Notes under the pieces: model-generated
Seen by the model: the letters and a program-made list of their open reading frames with translations, nothing else
What the model was told of the DNA's origin: nothing
The model's database searches: none
Shown: piece by piece, positions 52,729 to 61,576 of the stretch
Position numbering within the stretch: position 1 is the first letter of the stretch
How the letters are laid out: every line of letters begins with the position of its first letter
Translations under genes and position numbers: made by a program
NCBI RefSeq assembly: GCF_003628125.1
Contig: NZ_RBZU01000002.1
Location: forward strand, 372,001-436,000
Reading direction: 5' to 3'
Origin: Pararobbsia silviterrae
Lineage (GTDB): Bacteria; Pseudomonadota; Gammaproteobacteria; Burkholderiales; Burkholderiaceae
DNA length: 64,000 nucleotides

Positions 52729-53835
52729 GTGAGAATCGAATCGATCGATGTCTTTGCCTATGCGCTGACCTATGCGCATGGCGAATATGTGATGTCGAAC
52801 GGTAGGGCCGCGACGTCGCAGGAGTCGACGCTCGTGCGCATTCGTGTGAGCGGAGGCATCACGGGATGGGGCGAGACCTGCACGCTGGGCGGCACCTATC
52901 TCCCCGCATTCGCGGGCGGCACGCGCGCGGCGATTCAAGAACTGGCGCCGCACCTCATCGGTATGGACGCCACGCAGATCGCGAACGTGCAGCGCGAGAT
53001 GGACCGCGTGCTGCTTGGGCAGCACAGCGCGAAAAGCGCGATCGATATCGCGTGTTGGGACATTCTCGGCAAAGCGTGCGGGCAGCCGATCTGCACCTTG
53101 CTCGGCGGTGCGCAGCAAGGCAGTTTTCCGCTTTACGAGGCGGTTCCCCTCGGTGCCCCGGAGGACATGGCCGCGTTTGTCCGTCAGCGAAGCATGGCGG
53201 GGATTCAGCGCTTCCAGGTCAAGGTCGGGAACGATCCCTACGAGGATGCAGAGCGTGTTCGGCATGTCGCCGAAGCCGCGGGCGCCGGTGCGACGATCGT
53301 CGCGGACGCGAATGGCGGTTGGAATGTGTCGGCCGCCGTGATCGCCGTGCGGCAATTGGCCGGGCTCGATATTTATGTCGAGCAGCCGTGCCGGGATACG
53401 AGCGACTGCGCGCTCGTCCAGCGATCGAGCACGTTGCCGCTGAGCCTCGACGAAAGCGTGGTGAACACGGCCGAACTTTATCGCGCGAAGTATGAGGCGG
53501 GCGCCGTGGCGATCAACCTCAAGCTCGCGCGTCTCGGCGGCATCAGCGGCACACGACGCATTCGCGATGCCGCGCAGGATCTCGGACTCACGATGTGCAT
53601 CGAGGACGTCTGGGGCGGCGACGTCGTGAGCGCCGCCGTCGCCCATGTCGCCGCAAGCACGGCGCCCGGGGCGCTCATGCACGCGTCCTTCTTCAACGAT
53701 TGGACCAACGAACACGTGGCCGGTTATGCCCCGCGCTCGAGCCAAGGACGCGGCACGGCGCCGACGGGGCCGGGGCTCGGCATCACGGTTGACGAGGCCA
53801 TGCTCGGGGCGCCCATTTTTTCGATCGCGAAGTGA
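52729..53835 (+). CDS. Enolase-superfamily enzyme, cis-3-hydroxy-L-proline dehydratase-like
   Basis: A 368-residue muconate-lactonising-type enolase. K165 (FQVKVG) and K265 (INLKLARLGG) face the substrate; metal ligands D193 (ADANGG), E219 (VEQP) and D241/E242 (LDES). The stretch WGETCTLGGTYLPAFAGGTRAAIQELAP in outline and ACWDILGK resemble cis-3-hydroxyproline dehydratase and hydroxyproline-betaine epimerase. Start GTG 52729 with AAGGATG ahead. Next genes are LhpC- and LhpG-like, which supports an imino-acid substrate. Confidence 0.78.
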   Translation: MRIESIDVFAYALTYAHGEYVMSNGRAATSQESTLVRIRVSGGITGWGETCTLGGTYLPAFAGGTRAAIQELAPHLIGMDATQIANVQREMDRVLLGQHSAKSAIDIACWDILGKACGQPICTLLGGAQQGSFPLYEAVPLGAPEDMAAFVRQRSMAGIQRFQVKVGNDPYEDAERVRHVAEAAGAGATIVADANGGWNVSAAVIAVRQLAGLDIYVEQPCRDTSDCALVQRSSTLPLSLDESVVNTAELYRAKYEAGAVAINLKLARLGGISGTRRIRDAAQDLGLTMCIEDVWGGDVVSAAVAHVAASTAPGALMHASFFNDWTNEHVAGYAPRSSQGRGTAPTGPGLGITVDEAMLGAPIFSIAK

Positions 53836-53950
53836 AGCGACGTCAGCACCGAATAATCAGAACAGAGGGCTTATCCGGCCGAAGCATCGAGGAAGACAGG
53901 TTGCCGTTTTATGTCGGACAGAATTGAAGCGAATACGTGAGGACTATTGA

Positions 53951-54913
53951 ATGAAAGCGAATGTTTTTTCGGGCGTCGTGCCCGCGCTGATGACACCGTG
54001 TACGGCGGACCGAAAGCCCGATTTCGACGCCTTGGTCAAGAAGGCGAAGGAACTCGTCGCGGCCGGCATGACGGCTGTCGTGTATTGCGGCTCCATGGGC
54101 GACTGGCCTTTGTTGACCGACGAACAACGCATGGAAGGGGTTGCCCGACTCGTGGCTGCCGGCGTGCCGGTCATCGTGGGGACGGGGGCGGTGAATACGA
54201 AATCCGCCGTCGCGCATGCGGCCCACGCGCAACGTGTCGGCGCGAAGGGATTGATGGTCATTCCGCGCGTGCTGTCGCGCGGATCGGTCGTCGCGGCGCA
54301 GAAGGCGCACTTCGAAGCCATTCTCGCGGCGGCGCCCACGCTGCCGGCCGTGATCTATAACAGCCCCTATTACGGTTACGCGACGCGTGCGGATCTGTTC
54401 TTCGCGCTTCGCGCGCAGTATCCGAATCTCGTCGGCTTCAAGGAATTCGGCGGCGCGGACGATATGCGTTATGCGGCGGAGAACATCACGAGCCGCGATG
54501 ACGACGTCTCGCTGATGATCGGCGTCGATACCACGGTCGTCCATGGTTTCGTCAACTGCGGCGCGACGGGCGCGATCACCGGGATCGGCAACGTGCTGCC
54601 GACCGAGGTATTGCATCTGTGCAATCTGGCGAAAGCCGCCGCGACGGGCGATGTCGATGCGCGTCAACGCGCTGTCGAACTCGAGCGGGCCTTGGCGGTG
54701 CTGTCGTCGTTCGACGAAGGCCCCGACCTGGTTCTCTACTTCAAGCACATGATGACCTTGAAGGGCGACGCCGAATACGCGCTTCACTTCAACGAGACGG
54801 ATGTGCTCAGCGAAAGTCAACGCGGATACGTCGACGCGCAATTTGCGCTGTTCAACGCGTGGTACGCCGAGTGGAGCGCGCTGCCCGGCGCGGTCCAGAA
54901 ATACAAGGCTTAA
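53951..54913 (+). CDS. DapA-family lyase, 1-pyrroline-4-hydroxy-2-carboxylate deaminase-like
   Basis: A 320-residue class I aldolase-fold protein. Schiff-base K164 in LVGFKEFGG and Y136 in VIYNSPYYGY; GSMGDWPLLTDEQR near 48 replaces the GTTGE of true DapA. With the adjacent semialdehyde dehydrogenase this matches LhpC, which deaminates and dehydrates pyrroline-4-hydroxy-2-carboxylate to alpha-ketoglutaric semialdehyde. Family assignment is firm; the substrate is inferred from context. Confidence 0.83.
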   Translation: MKANVFSGVVPALMTPCTADRKPDFDALVKKAKELVAAGMTAVVYCGSMGDWPLLTDEQRMEGVARLVAAGVPVIVGTGAVNTKSAVAHAAHAQRVGAKGLMVIPRVLSRGSVVAAQKAHFEAILAAAPTLPAVIYNSPYYGYATRADLFFALRAQYPNLVGFKEFGGADDMRYAAENITSRDDDVSLMIGVDTTVVHGFVNCGATGAITGIGNVLPTEVLHLCNLAKAAATGDVDARQRAVELERALAVLSSFDEGPDLVLYFKHMMTLKGDAEYALHFNETDVLSESQRGYVDAQFALFNAWYAEWSALPGAVQKYKA

Positions 54914-55054
54914 GGCCGATGCACGAACGTCGTCCGGCTTCGCTGTTGCCGATAACACGATTCGAACGACGTTCGGCTTTGTCGATGTGATACGTCCGGT
55001 GGCTCGCACATGATCCGTCGGACGCCCTTTGCGTATGGATTGGCCTAACGGATC

Positions 55055-56590
55055 GTGGCTAGCGAATTGATTGGAAAACATCTTGTCGCGGGTGAGTGGA
55101 TTGCGACGTGGACGACGTTTGAATCGTCGCCGAGCGAGGGTGCGTCGTCGAAGTTTTGCGAAGGGACGGTCGATGTCGTCGATCGTGCTTGTGAAGCCGC
55201 GGAGCGCGCGTTCTGGCGTTATGGATATAGCAGCCGCCGCGAGCGCGCGCGCTTCCTGGTCGCGATCGCCGAGGAAATCGAAGCGGACAGCGAAGCGATC
55301 GTGACGATCGCCGCGCGGGAAAGCGGCTTGCCCGCATCGCGACTCAATGGCGAACTTGTTCGGACCACGGGGCAACTGCGCATGTTTGCGCGTCATATCG
55401 AGGACGGAGACTATCTCGATCTGCGCCACGACGCCGCGCTTCCCGAGCGCACGCCGATGCCGCGCCCCGAACTGCGGCTGATGCAGCGTCCGATCGGACC
55501 GGTTGCCGTATTCGGCGCTTCGAACTTTCCGCTGGCCTTCTCGACGGCCGGCGGCGACACGGCTGCCGCACTGGCGGCCGGATGTCCCGTCGTCGTGAAA
55601 GGACATCCCGCTCATCCGGGGACCGGCGAGCGTGTCGCTCTAGCGGTCGACGCGGCAATCAAGCGTTGCGGCCTCGACGCCGGCGTGTTCTCGATGGTGC
55701 AGGGCGCCGGTCAGGAGGTCGGTCAAGCGCTGGTCCAACATCCGCGGATCAAGGCCGTCGGTTTTACCGGTTCCTTGTCGGGCGGCCGGGCCTTATACGA
55801 TCTGTGCGCGAGGCGAGCCGAACCGATCCCGTTTTTTGGAGAGTTGGGTTCGGTCAATCCTCAATTCGTCTTGCCCTGCGCGGTCGAGCAGAACGCCGAG
55901 GGATTGGGACGCAATTGGGCGGCGTCGCTGACCTTGGGCGCGGGGCAATTCTGCACCAATCCCGGTATCGTGGTGCTGCTCGCAGGCGTTCATGCGGATC
56001 GGTTTACCGCGGCCGCATTGCGTGCCTTGCAAGAGACCGCGGGCCAAACGATGCTGACCGATCAGATCGCGCGACGCTATGTCGAGGGGCAAGCCGATCT
56101 ATCGTTGCGGAAGGTGCGAACGCTGCTGACCGCCGTCTCGCACGGACGCGTGGTGTCGCCGAGTTTGTACAGCACGACGGGCGCGGTCTTTCTGAAGGAC
56201 GCCGCGCTGAGCGAGGAAGTGTTCGGTCCCGTCGGTTTGATCGTCGAGGTCGAAAGTCTTCGCGAGATGGAAGACGTGGCGTTGCGTTTCGCGGGTCAGC
56301 TCACGATGACCGTCCATATGAACGATGCCGATATCGATGCGGCCGCGAGGCTGATGCCGATTCTCGAACGTAAGGCCGGGCGCGTGTTGTTCAACGGTTT
56401 TCCGACGGGGGTCGAAGTTGCCGATGCGATGGTCCATGGCGGCCCGTATCCGGCCTCGACGAACTTCGGCGCAACGAGTGTCGGCGCGATGTCGATTCGG
56501 CGCTTCCTGCGGCCCGTGTGCTATCAGAACGTGCCGCTCGCGCTCTTGCCGAAGGACTTCGATCGAAGCGATTCGCGTCATTCCGCGTGA
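55055..56590 (+). CDS. Alpha-ketoglutaric semialdehyde dehydrogenase (hydroxyproline type)
   Basis: A 511-residue aldehyde dehydrogenase. Catalytic C300 in GAGQFCTNPG, E263 in FGELGSVNPQ and N157 in FGASNFPLAFSTAGGD. GCPVVVKGHPAHPGTGE is characteristic of the type III, hydroxyproline-inducible semialdehyde dehydrogenases. It oxidises alpha-ketoglutaric semialdehyde to 2-oxoglutarate, the last step before the TCA cycle. Start GTG 55055 has only a weak ribosome site. Probable third gene of the operon starting at 52729. Confidence 0.87.
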   Translation: MASELIGKHLVAGEWIATWTTFESSPSEGASSKFCEGTVDVVDRACEAAERAFWRYGYSSRRERARFLVAIAEEIEADSEAIVTIAARESGLPASRLNGELVRTTGQLRMFARHIEDGDYLDLRHDAALPERTPMPRPELRLMQRPIGPVAVFGASNFPLAFSTAGGDTAAALAAGCPVVVKGHPAHPGTGERVALAVDAAIKRCGLDAGVFSMVQGAGQEVGQALVQHPRIKAVGFTGSLSGGRALYDLCARRAEPIPFFGELGSVNPQFVLPCAVEQNAEGLGRNWAASLTLGAGQFCTNPGIVVLLAGVHADRFTAAALRALQETAGQTMLTDQIARRYVEGQADLSLRKVRTLLTAVSHGRVVSPSLYSTTGAVFLKDAALSEEVFGPVGLIVEVESLREMEDVALRFAGQLTMTVHMNDADIDAAARLMPILERKAGRVLFNGFPTGVEVADAMVHGGPYPASTNFGATSVGAMSIRRFLRPVCYQNVPLALLPKDFDRSDSRHSA

Positions 56591-56744
56591 AGCCGATGCG
56601 GGCGCCCGCGCGAGATCGTGACGATGGGTCCCGGTCTCGCACGGGCGATGTGACGTATTCACGGCACACGGACGCCCCGGCGTAAAGCGATATCGGGCCG
56701 GGAGCGCACGTGCATCGCTTAGCCGCGCTATCCCCGATAAGCGA

Positions 56745-57392
56745 TCAGCCCGCCCAATCGCCGATGAGATGGCTCAGGTGCGCGGTCATGAGCTTGGTGG
56801 TCAACTTGCTGTCGCCCGCGAGAATCGCGTCGAGGATCGGTTGGTGTTCTTCGGCCGATTTCGTGAGTTCACCGCGCTTCGAGAGCGCCTTGAGGCCGTA
56901 TTGCCGACTTTGATCGCGCAGATTTTCGACGATCGTCGTGAGGCGATCGTTCTTCAGAATCGACAACAGCCCGATGTGAAAATTTCGATCGGCGTTCAGA
57001 TAGCCGACGATATCGCCCGCGCGCGCGGCCGTCACCATGTCCGCCGCGATCGTCGAGAACTCGTCCTGACGTGCTTGAACTTCCGTGCCCATCGTCGCGA
57101 GCTTCGCCATCGACGGGATTTCGATCAGTTGTCGGAGATCGTAGATATTGCGGCGTTCTTCGCTGCGCAGCGGAATGACTCTGAAGCCGCGATTCTTGAC
57201 GGTTTCCATCAGACCGTCGTTGACCAGCGTCAGCATGGCCTCGCGCACGGGACTGTTCGATACGCCGAGTTCGGTGGCGAGTGCGGCGGCGGAGTAAATC
57301 TCTCCGGGAGCCAGGTCTCCGGAAATCAAGCGCAGCTTGAGCACGGCGAGCGCTTGATCGCGCAGGTTCGTCTGATGCAGAACGTGATCCAT
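56745..57392 (-). CDS. GntR-family regulator (FCD) of the hydroxyproline-like block
   Basis: A 215-residue regulator. Winged helix (about 10-75; LATELGVSNSPVREAMLTLVNDGLME) and FCD domain (about 85-205) with NFHIGLLSI and EEHQPILDAI carrying the metal/ligand histidines. Start ATG 57392 with GAGGG ahead. Its own promoter has two adjacent copies of the regional motif, indicating autoregulation. It is the only regulator in 47-64 kb. Confidence 0.88.
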   Translation of the reverse strand: MDHVLHQTNLRDQALAVLKLRLISGDLAPGEIYSAAALATELGVSNSPVREAMLTLVNDGLMETVKNRGFRVIPLRSEERRNIYDLRQLIEIPSMAKLATMGTEVQARQDEFSTIAADMVTAARAGDIVGYLNADRNFHIGLLSILKNDRLTTIVENLRDQSRQYGLKALSKRGELTKSAEEHQPILDAILAGDSKLTTKLMTAHLSHLIGDWAG

Positions 57393-57403
57393 TGCACCCT
57401 CGC

Positions 57404-57431
57404 TGTAAAATATTAACGGTAATATATCATA
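57404..57431. promoter_or_regulatory. Two abutting operator-like sites at the GntR promoter
   Basis: TGTAAAATATTAAC (57404-57417) and GGTAATATATCATA (57418-57431) each match GGTAAT-N2-ATTACC at 9 of 12 positions. They lie 12-40 bp before the GntR start. The rest of 57393-57717 holds only the terminator at 57658. Confidence 0.55.
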
Positions 57432-57657
57432 CGAGTCCGCGCGAGCGACAGTGCAGATTGTCGGATCGAACCTCGGGAGGCATCGCCGTTCCTGTACCTC
57501 GCCGAAAATCCCGCAAACGAGGGCGTGGCGTGCGCGGATCGTGTCTCGGTGATCGCTAAGCCGCACTCGATCGGCCGCGAGTCTTAGGCAACGCGCGCTT
57601 GGACGGATAGCGAATTCGCATCGCGCGCTACGATCAGGCGCGAGCGCTCAAACAACA

Positions 57658-57690
57658 ACGCCGGAGCATGTCTCGCGCCGGCGTTTTTCT
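57658..57690. terminator. Bidirectional intrinsic terminator
   Basis: Stem ACGCCGG (57658-57664) with CCGGCGT (57678-57684). TTTTTCTT follows on the plus strand and GTTGTTGTTTG on the minus strand. It lies 30 bp beyond the stop of the minus-strand flavoprotein gene and would end that transcript. Confidence 0.7.
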
Positions 57691-57717
57691 TCATGCGTCT
57701 GCCTTTATTGCGTTGTG

Positions 57718-59127
57718 TCAGCGGGTTTTCGCTTCCTCGCGCTCGATCGCTTTCAAACGCGCGCGTGCGCGCTTGGCGGCTTCGTGGCCGGTACCCGTCG
57801 CGATCTCCATATTGCCGATTTCCGCGAAATAGTCGCCGGCGAAATGAATGTCGACGTCATCGCGCTCGCAGTATTTGAGCATCGGATCGAAGTCGAAATT
57901 CGGCGGGCGATAGGTATTGCCGGGCACCCAGCGCTGCACGATCGTCTCTTTGACGTGGCCCTTGAGTTGCGGAAACATTTTGTAGAGATCGGTCAGATAG
58001 GCGTCGCGGATCTGCTCGTCCGTCAACTTGAGCATTTCGCGCGCGGGTGCGCCCCCTGAATACACCATCAGACTGCCGCCTGGCTTGCGCGGACCCTTGC
58101 CCGTGCGCAGCGGATTCGCATGATTGAAGAACATATCGAACGACGCATCGGGCGTGGTGATCGCGTAGATATCGTCGTACGGCATCGGTTCCGTTTCGTC
58201 GGTGATGATGCCCATCGTGGGAAACGGACCGTATTGCACGTTATTCAGCGTTTTCAGAAGCGCTTCCGGCAGATCGCGAACGATCGCGGCCGCTTGGGGC
58301 GCCGGGACCGCGACGATGACTTGCGACGCGGTCGCCGTGCATTTGACGCCGTCGACTTCATAGCGAACCGTCACCATGCCGTCGCCTTTTTCGACCGATG
58401 TGACCGTCGCGTGGTATTGGACGCGGTCGCCCAGCATTTCCATCATGACTTCGCCGAGACGTCCCGAACCGCCGTTCAGATTCAACGCCATCGAATCCGA
58501 TTTACCCGCCCATACCGCGCCGAACAGCGAGACGCCGACGCCCGCATGTTGCTCTTCCATTTCCGCGGCGGCGCGCCGGCTCGCGGACTGGAACAGATCG
58601 TAGACACGCTTGGGCGTGCGCCCGAGAAACTCGCCGAATGAGATGTTCGACATATACCGGGCGACGCGATCGCGGCGCTTCTCGTTGCTGACGCCGTAGA
58701 CGGGCTTCATGACTTCTTGCCAGCCCTTGACGGCTTTCATCGTGCGCAGACCGATCTTCGCCATCGAAATACGTTCGCGCAAAGACATCGGCAACGTGAA
58801 GGGCAGGGCGGACACGACCTTGGGCGCATAGACCTTGCCGCCCCAATGAATCGCAAACTTATTGCCCGGGATCGGAATGATGTCGAGACCGATCGAATGG
58901 AGGATATTGCGCATATGCGAGCCGACCCCGGGAAACAAATGTCCGCCGAGATTGAGCCAGTAATCGCCGCGCGTCATCGAATACAGCCGTCCGCCCATGC
59001 GATGTGTTTTCTCGAGTACGAGCAGTTTGCGTTCGCGCAGCTCCCATGATGCTGAAATTCCGGAAGGGCCGCCGCCGATCACGATGACGTCATATTCGGG
59101 CTTGCTAGTAGTTACTCTGTCCATCAT
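57718..59127 (-). CDS. FAD-dependent amine oxidase/protoporphyrinogen-oxidase-like flavoprotein
   Basis: A 469-residue flavoenzyme. Dinucleotide motif VIVIGGGPSGISASWELRER (about 15-34), then GGRLYSMTRGDYWLNLGGHLFPG, and C-terminal FAD motif IHFAGDYFAEIGNMEIATGTG (outline, about 430-450). This is the monoamine-oxidase/protoporphyrinogen-oxidase fold, not the usual LhpBEF or DAAO-type D-hydroxyproline oxidase. Its position between regulon members suggests it oxidises the cyclic imino acid (inference). Divergent from binding protein 2. Confidence 0.8.
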   Translation of the reverse strand: MMDRVTTSKPEYDVIVIGGGPSGISASWELRERKLLVLEKTHRMGGRLYSMTRGDYWLNLGGHLFPGVGSHMRNILHSIGLDIIPIPGNKFAIHWGGKVYAPKVVSALPFTLPMSLRERISMAKIGLRTMKAVKGWQEVMKPVYGVSNEKRRDRVARYMSNISFGEFLGRTPKRVYDLFQSASRRAAAEMEEQHAGVGVSLFGAVWAGKSDSMALNLNGGSGRLGEVMMEMLGDRVQYHATVTSVEKGDGMVTVRYEVDGVKCTATASQVIVAVPAPQAAAIVRDLPEALLKTLNNVQYGPFPTMGIITDETEPMPYDDIYAITTPDASFDMFFNHANPLRTGKGPRKPGGSLMVYSGGAPAREMLKLTDEQIRDAYLTDLYKMFPQLKGHVKETIVQRWVPGNTYRPPNFDFDPMLKYCERDDVDIHFAGDYFAEIGNMEIATGTGHEAAKRARARLKAIEREEAKTR

Positions 59128-59212
59128 GTCCTGCCATGAATTAAATGATCGTTAACAATGGGCGGCATCGATCTCGAATAATTTTGATCGCTTGCTGTCT
59201 CTATCGGTAAGC

Positions 59213-59226
59213 GGTAATGTATTACC
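59213..59226. promoter_or_regulatory. Regulon operator, best match
   Basis: GGTAATGTATTACC has perfect 6-bp arms and defines the consensus. It lies between the divergent flavoprotein and binding protein 2 genes, 95 bp before the latter. CTATCGGTAA just upstream may be an extra half-site. Confidence 0.65.
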
Positions 59227-59320
59227 CGTCAGTCTCAATTGTCAACTGACCAAAAATGTCGCAGCGGGCCCGGGCCGGCTGCCTCACTTGCCACTTGCCA
59301 CAAGACTCGAGGGGTGCCTG

Positions 59321-60205
59321 ATGTTCGATCACACGCGTTATGCGTCGCGGCTCATCGCCGTAGTTCTTTCAGCTGTCCTGACAACTGGTATCGCTAGCGC
59401 TGCGGAAAGCGTCAAGCCAGTCGATCAGGTCGCCAAGCTCGTACCTGACGCGATTCGTCAAGCGGGTGTGCTCCGTATCGCCGTTCCGGATATCGGCAAG
59501 CCGCTCGCTTACAAGGATGGCACCACGCTCAAGGGCATGGATGTCGATTTTGCCAAGGCGCTTGCGGAGGTCATGGGTTTGAAGCCCGAGATTTCGCTGA
59601 TCCCGTTCTCGGGCGCGCTCACGGGTCTGCAGGCGGACAAGTTCGATATTTCGTTCGGCGAGTTTTATGTGACCGATGAACGGCTCAAGGTCGTCGACTT
59701 CGTGACCGATTGGCAGGACTATAGCTCGTTCCTCGCGTTGAAATCTTCAAACGCGAAACTCAATCAGTTGTCCGATATTTGCGGCAAAGCGGTCGGCGGC
59801 ATGGCGGGTTCGGCCGAGCTCGAAATGCTCAAGACGGCGGTGCCTAAGTGCACGGCGCCCGGCACGACGGTGAGCAGCTTTCCTTCGGTGAGCAATGCCG
59901 TGCTCGCCTTGAACAGCGGCCGTGTCGCGGGTGTGCTGATCAATCGCAGCGGCGCGCAGGAATCGATCCGGATGGATCAAGGACTGACCGCGACGGGCGA
60001 GATCGGCGGCGGCCCGTGCGCGGTCGCGGTGGCCCGAAACGGACACAGCGATGCGATGGATGCGGCGGTGAAGGCTGCATTCGAACAGCTCATGCAGAGC
60101 GGCGCGTACGCCGAGATTCTGAAAACGAACGATACCGAATACGGCGCGCTTAAAGACGCCGCCGTCTACAAGGCAGGCGCCACGCCGCCGAAGTACGGTT
60201 TCTGA
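59321..60205 (+). CDS. Polar amino acid ABC substrate-binding protein 2
   Basis: A 294-residue type II binding protein with signal peptide (LIAVVLSAVLTTGIASAAES). KLVPDAIRQAGVLRIAVP, DGTTLKGMDVDFAKALAEVMG and DKFDISFGEFYVTDERLKVVDFVTDW parallel binding protein 1. Start ATG 59321 gives a normal leader. Precedes the permease and ATPase genes by 456 bp, with its own operator upstream. Confidence 0.9.
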   Translation: MFDHTRYASRLIAVVLSAVLTTGIASAAESVKPVDQVAKLVPDAIRQAGVLRIAVPDIGKPLAYKDGTTLKGMDVDFAKALAEVMGLKPEISLIPFSGALTGLQADKFDISFGEFYVTDERLKVVDFVTDWQDYSSFLALKSSNAKLNQLSDICGKAVGGMAGSAELEMLKTAVPKCTAPGTTVSSFPSVSNAVLALNSGRVAGVLINRSGAQESIRMDQGLTATGEIGGGPCAVAVARNGHSDAMDAAVKAAFEQLMQSGAYAEILKTNDTEYGALKDAAVYKAGATPPKYGF

Positions 60206-60307
60206 TCGGCCAAGCACGCGAGGGTGCGGGATCCACGCCGCTTCGCTGCGCGGATCCCTTGCGAAGATGCCTTGCGAGCTTGAGGCGGCGCAAAGGTTGG
60301 CGTGCCG

Positions 60308-60334
60308 CGTTCGATCCGTTCGATCCGTTCGATC
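60308..60334. repeat. 9-bp tandem repeat, three perfect copies
   Basis: CGTTCGATC three times in succession, about 100 bp after the binding protein 2 stop. Confidence 0.85.
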
Positions 60335-60608
60335 AATCACGCGTTTAAGTGCTTATCGTTGTAGCGGGGCTTGCTGCCGCGCGGTGTCTCAAGCACGCGA
60401 GATGTCTGCGGTGCGGCGCTGCATGTTTACCCTAGTTCGATTCCGATGCGGGAGCGCATCGAGCCACGCGCGCATTCGGCCGAGAGGCGCGGCTATCGGC
60501 GGACACGGCGGATTCGCAGTGCAACCGGACGCGTCAAAAAGGCCCGTGTCGATGTTTTTGGCTCCGCTTGACGTCAAAAATCGCAACTGTCACCATGTGT
60601 ACGGCTAC

Positions 60609-60625
60609 CGGTTATCGATTACCGG
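60609..60625. promoter_or_regulatory. Regulon operator before permease/ATPase/dehydrogenase operon
   Basis: GGTTATCGATTACC (60610-60623) matches the consensus at 11 of 12 positions and sits in a longer near-palindrome with ACCGG and CCGGT flanks. A possible -35 TTGACG lies at 60568. It is 39 bp before the permease start. Confidence 0.65.
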
Positions 60626-60661
60626 TTTATGTTTAAGCAGGTCGAGACGTAGGGGCACAGA

Positions 60662-61573
60662 GTGAAACGGAATATTCAACAACAGGACCCAAGCATCATG
60701 CCGGTGGTACCGCTCAAGCATCACGGCAGATGGGTCGCGGCAGCCGTTTTGCTCATCATGCTTGCCGGCTTCGGCGTATCGATGGTGACCAATCCGCGCT
60801 TCAAGTGGCACCTCGTGGCCGAGTTTCTGACCAACGCCTCGATCATCGAGGGGCTGCTGACGACGATCTGGCTGACGGTTGCCGCGATGGCGATCGGCAT
60901 CGTGCTGGGGACCCTCGTCGCGTTGATGCGGATTTCGGCAAATCCCGTTCTGAATACCGTCGCATCGGGCTACGTCTGGTTTTTCCGCGGCACGCCGGTG
61001 CTTGTTCAATTGATCTTTTGGTACAACCTGTCCGCGCTTTATCCGCATTTGACGCTCGGTTTTCCGTTCGGTCCGGCGCTCGGCGTCTTTGAAACGAATA
61101 AGGTCATTTCCGTCTATATCGCGGCGCTGCTCGGCCTCGGTCTCAATGAAGGCGCGTATATGGCCGAGATCGTGCGCTCCGGACTCGCCGCCGTTCCGCA
61201 CGGTCAGCGCGAAGCCGCGGAGGCCCTGGGCATGTCGCGATTCCGCGTGATGTCGCGCGTGATCTTGCCGCAGGCGATGCGCGTCATCGTGCCGCCGACC
61301 GGCAATCAATTGATCGGCATGCTCAAGACGACATCGCTTGTCAGCGTGATCGCGATGGAAGAGCTGCTGTACTCCGCGCAACTTATCTATACCGCGAACT
61401 TCCAGACGATTCCGCTGCTGATCGTGGCGTCGATCTGGTACATCGTGCTCACGACGGTCTTGTCGATCGGGCAAAGCTTTCTCGAACGGCACTTCGGCAA
61501 GAGCGAGCGCAGGGAAAAGACGACCAAGTCCATGACCGTCGATGCGGTCAAGATTTCTAACGCGGGGATTTAA
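60662..61573 (+). CDS. Polar amino acid ABC transporter permease
   Basis: A 303-residue His/Glu/Gln/Arg/opine-type permease. TM helices from about 20; GLLTTIWLTVAAMAIGIVLG (about 64), and the EAA loop REAAEALGMSRFRVMSRVILPQA (outline, about 185-208), which contacts the ATPase. FFRGTPVLVQLIFWY is typical. Start GTG 60662 after GGGGCACAGA. Single permease, so a homodimer; it probably serves both binding proteins. Confidence 0.92.
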   Translation: MKRNIQQQDPSIMPVVPLKHHGRWVAAAVLLIMLAGFGVSMVTNPRFKWHLVAEFLTNASIIEGLLTTIWLTVAAMAIGIVLGTLVALMRISANPVLNTVASGYVWFFRGTPVLVQLIFWYNLSALYPHLTLGFPFGPALGVFETNKVISVYIAALLGLGLNEGAYMAEIVRSGLAAVPHGQREAAEALGMSRFRVMSRVILPQAMRVIVPPTGNQLIGMLKTTSLVSVIAMEELLYSAQLIYTANFQTIPLLIVASIWYIVLTTVLSIGQSFLERHFGKSERREKTTKSMTVDAVKISNAGI

Positions 61574-61576
61574 GCC

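Larger units (their letters stand above)
60206..60661. other. Intergenic region with hairpin, repeat and operator
   Basis: About 455 bp. A stem GGGATCC/GGATCCC (60228-60234, 60252-60258) follows the binding-protein stop; the 9-bp repeat and the operator are listed separately. No gene is supported. Confidence 0.6.
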
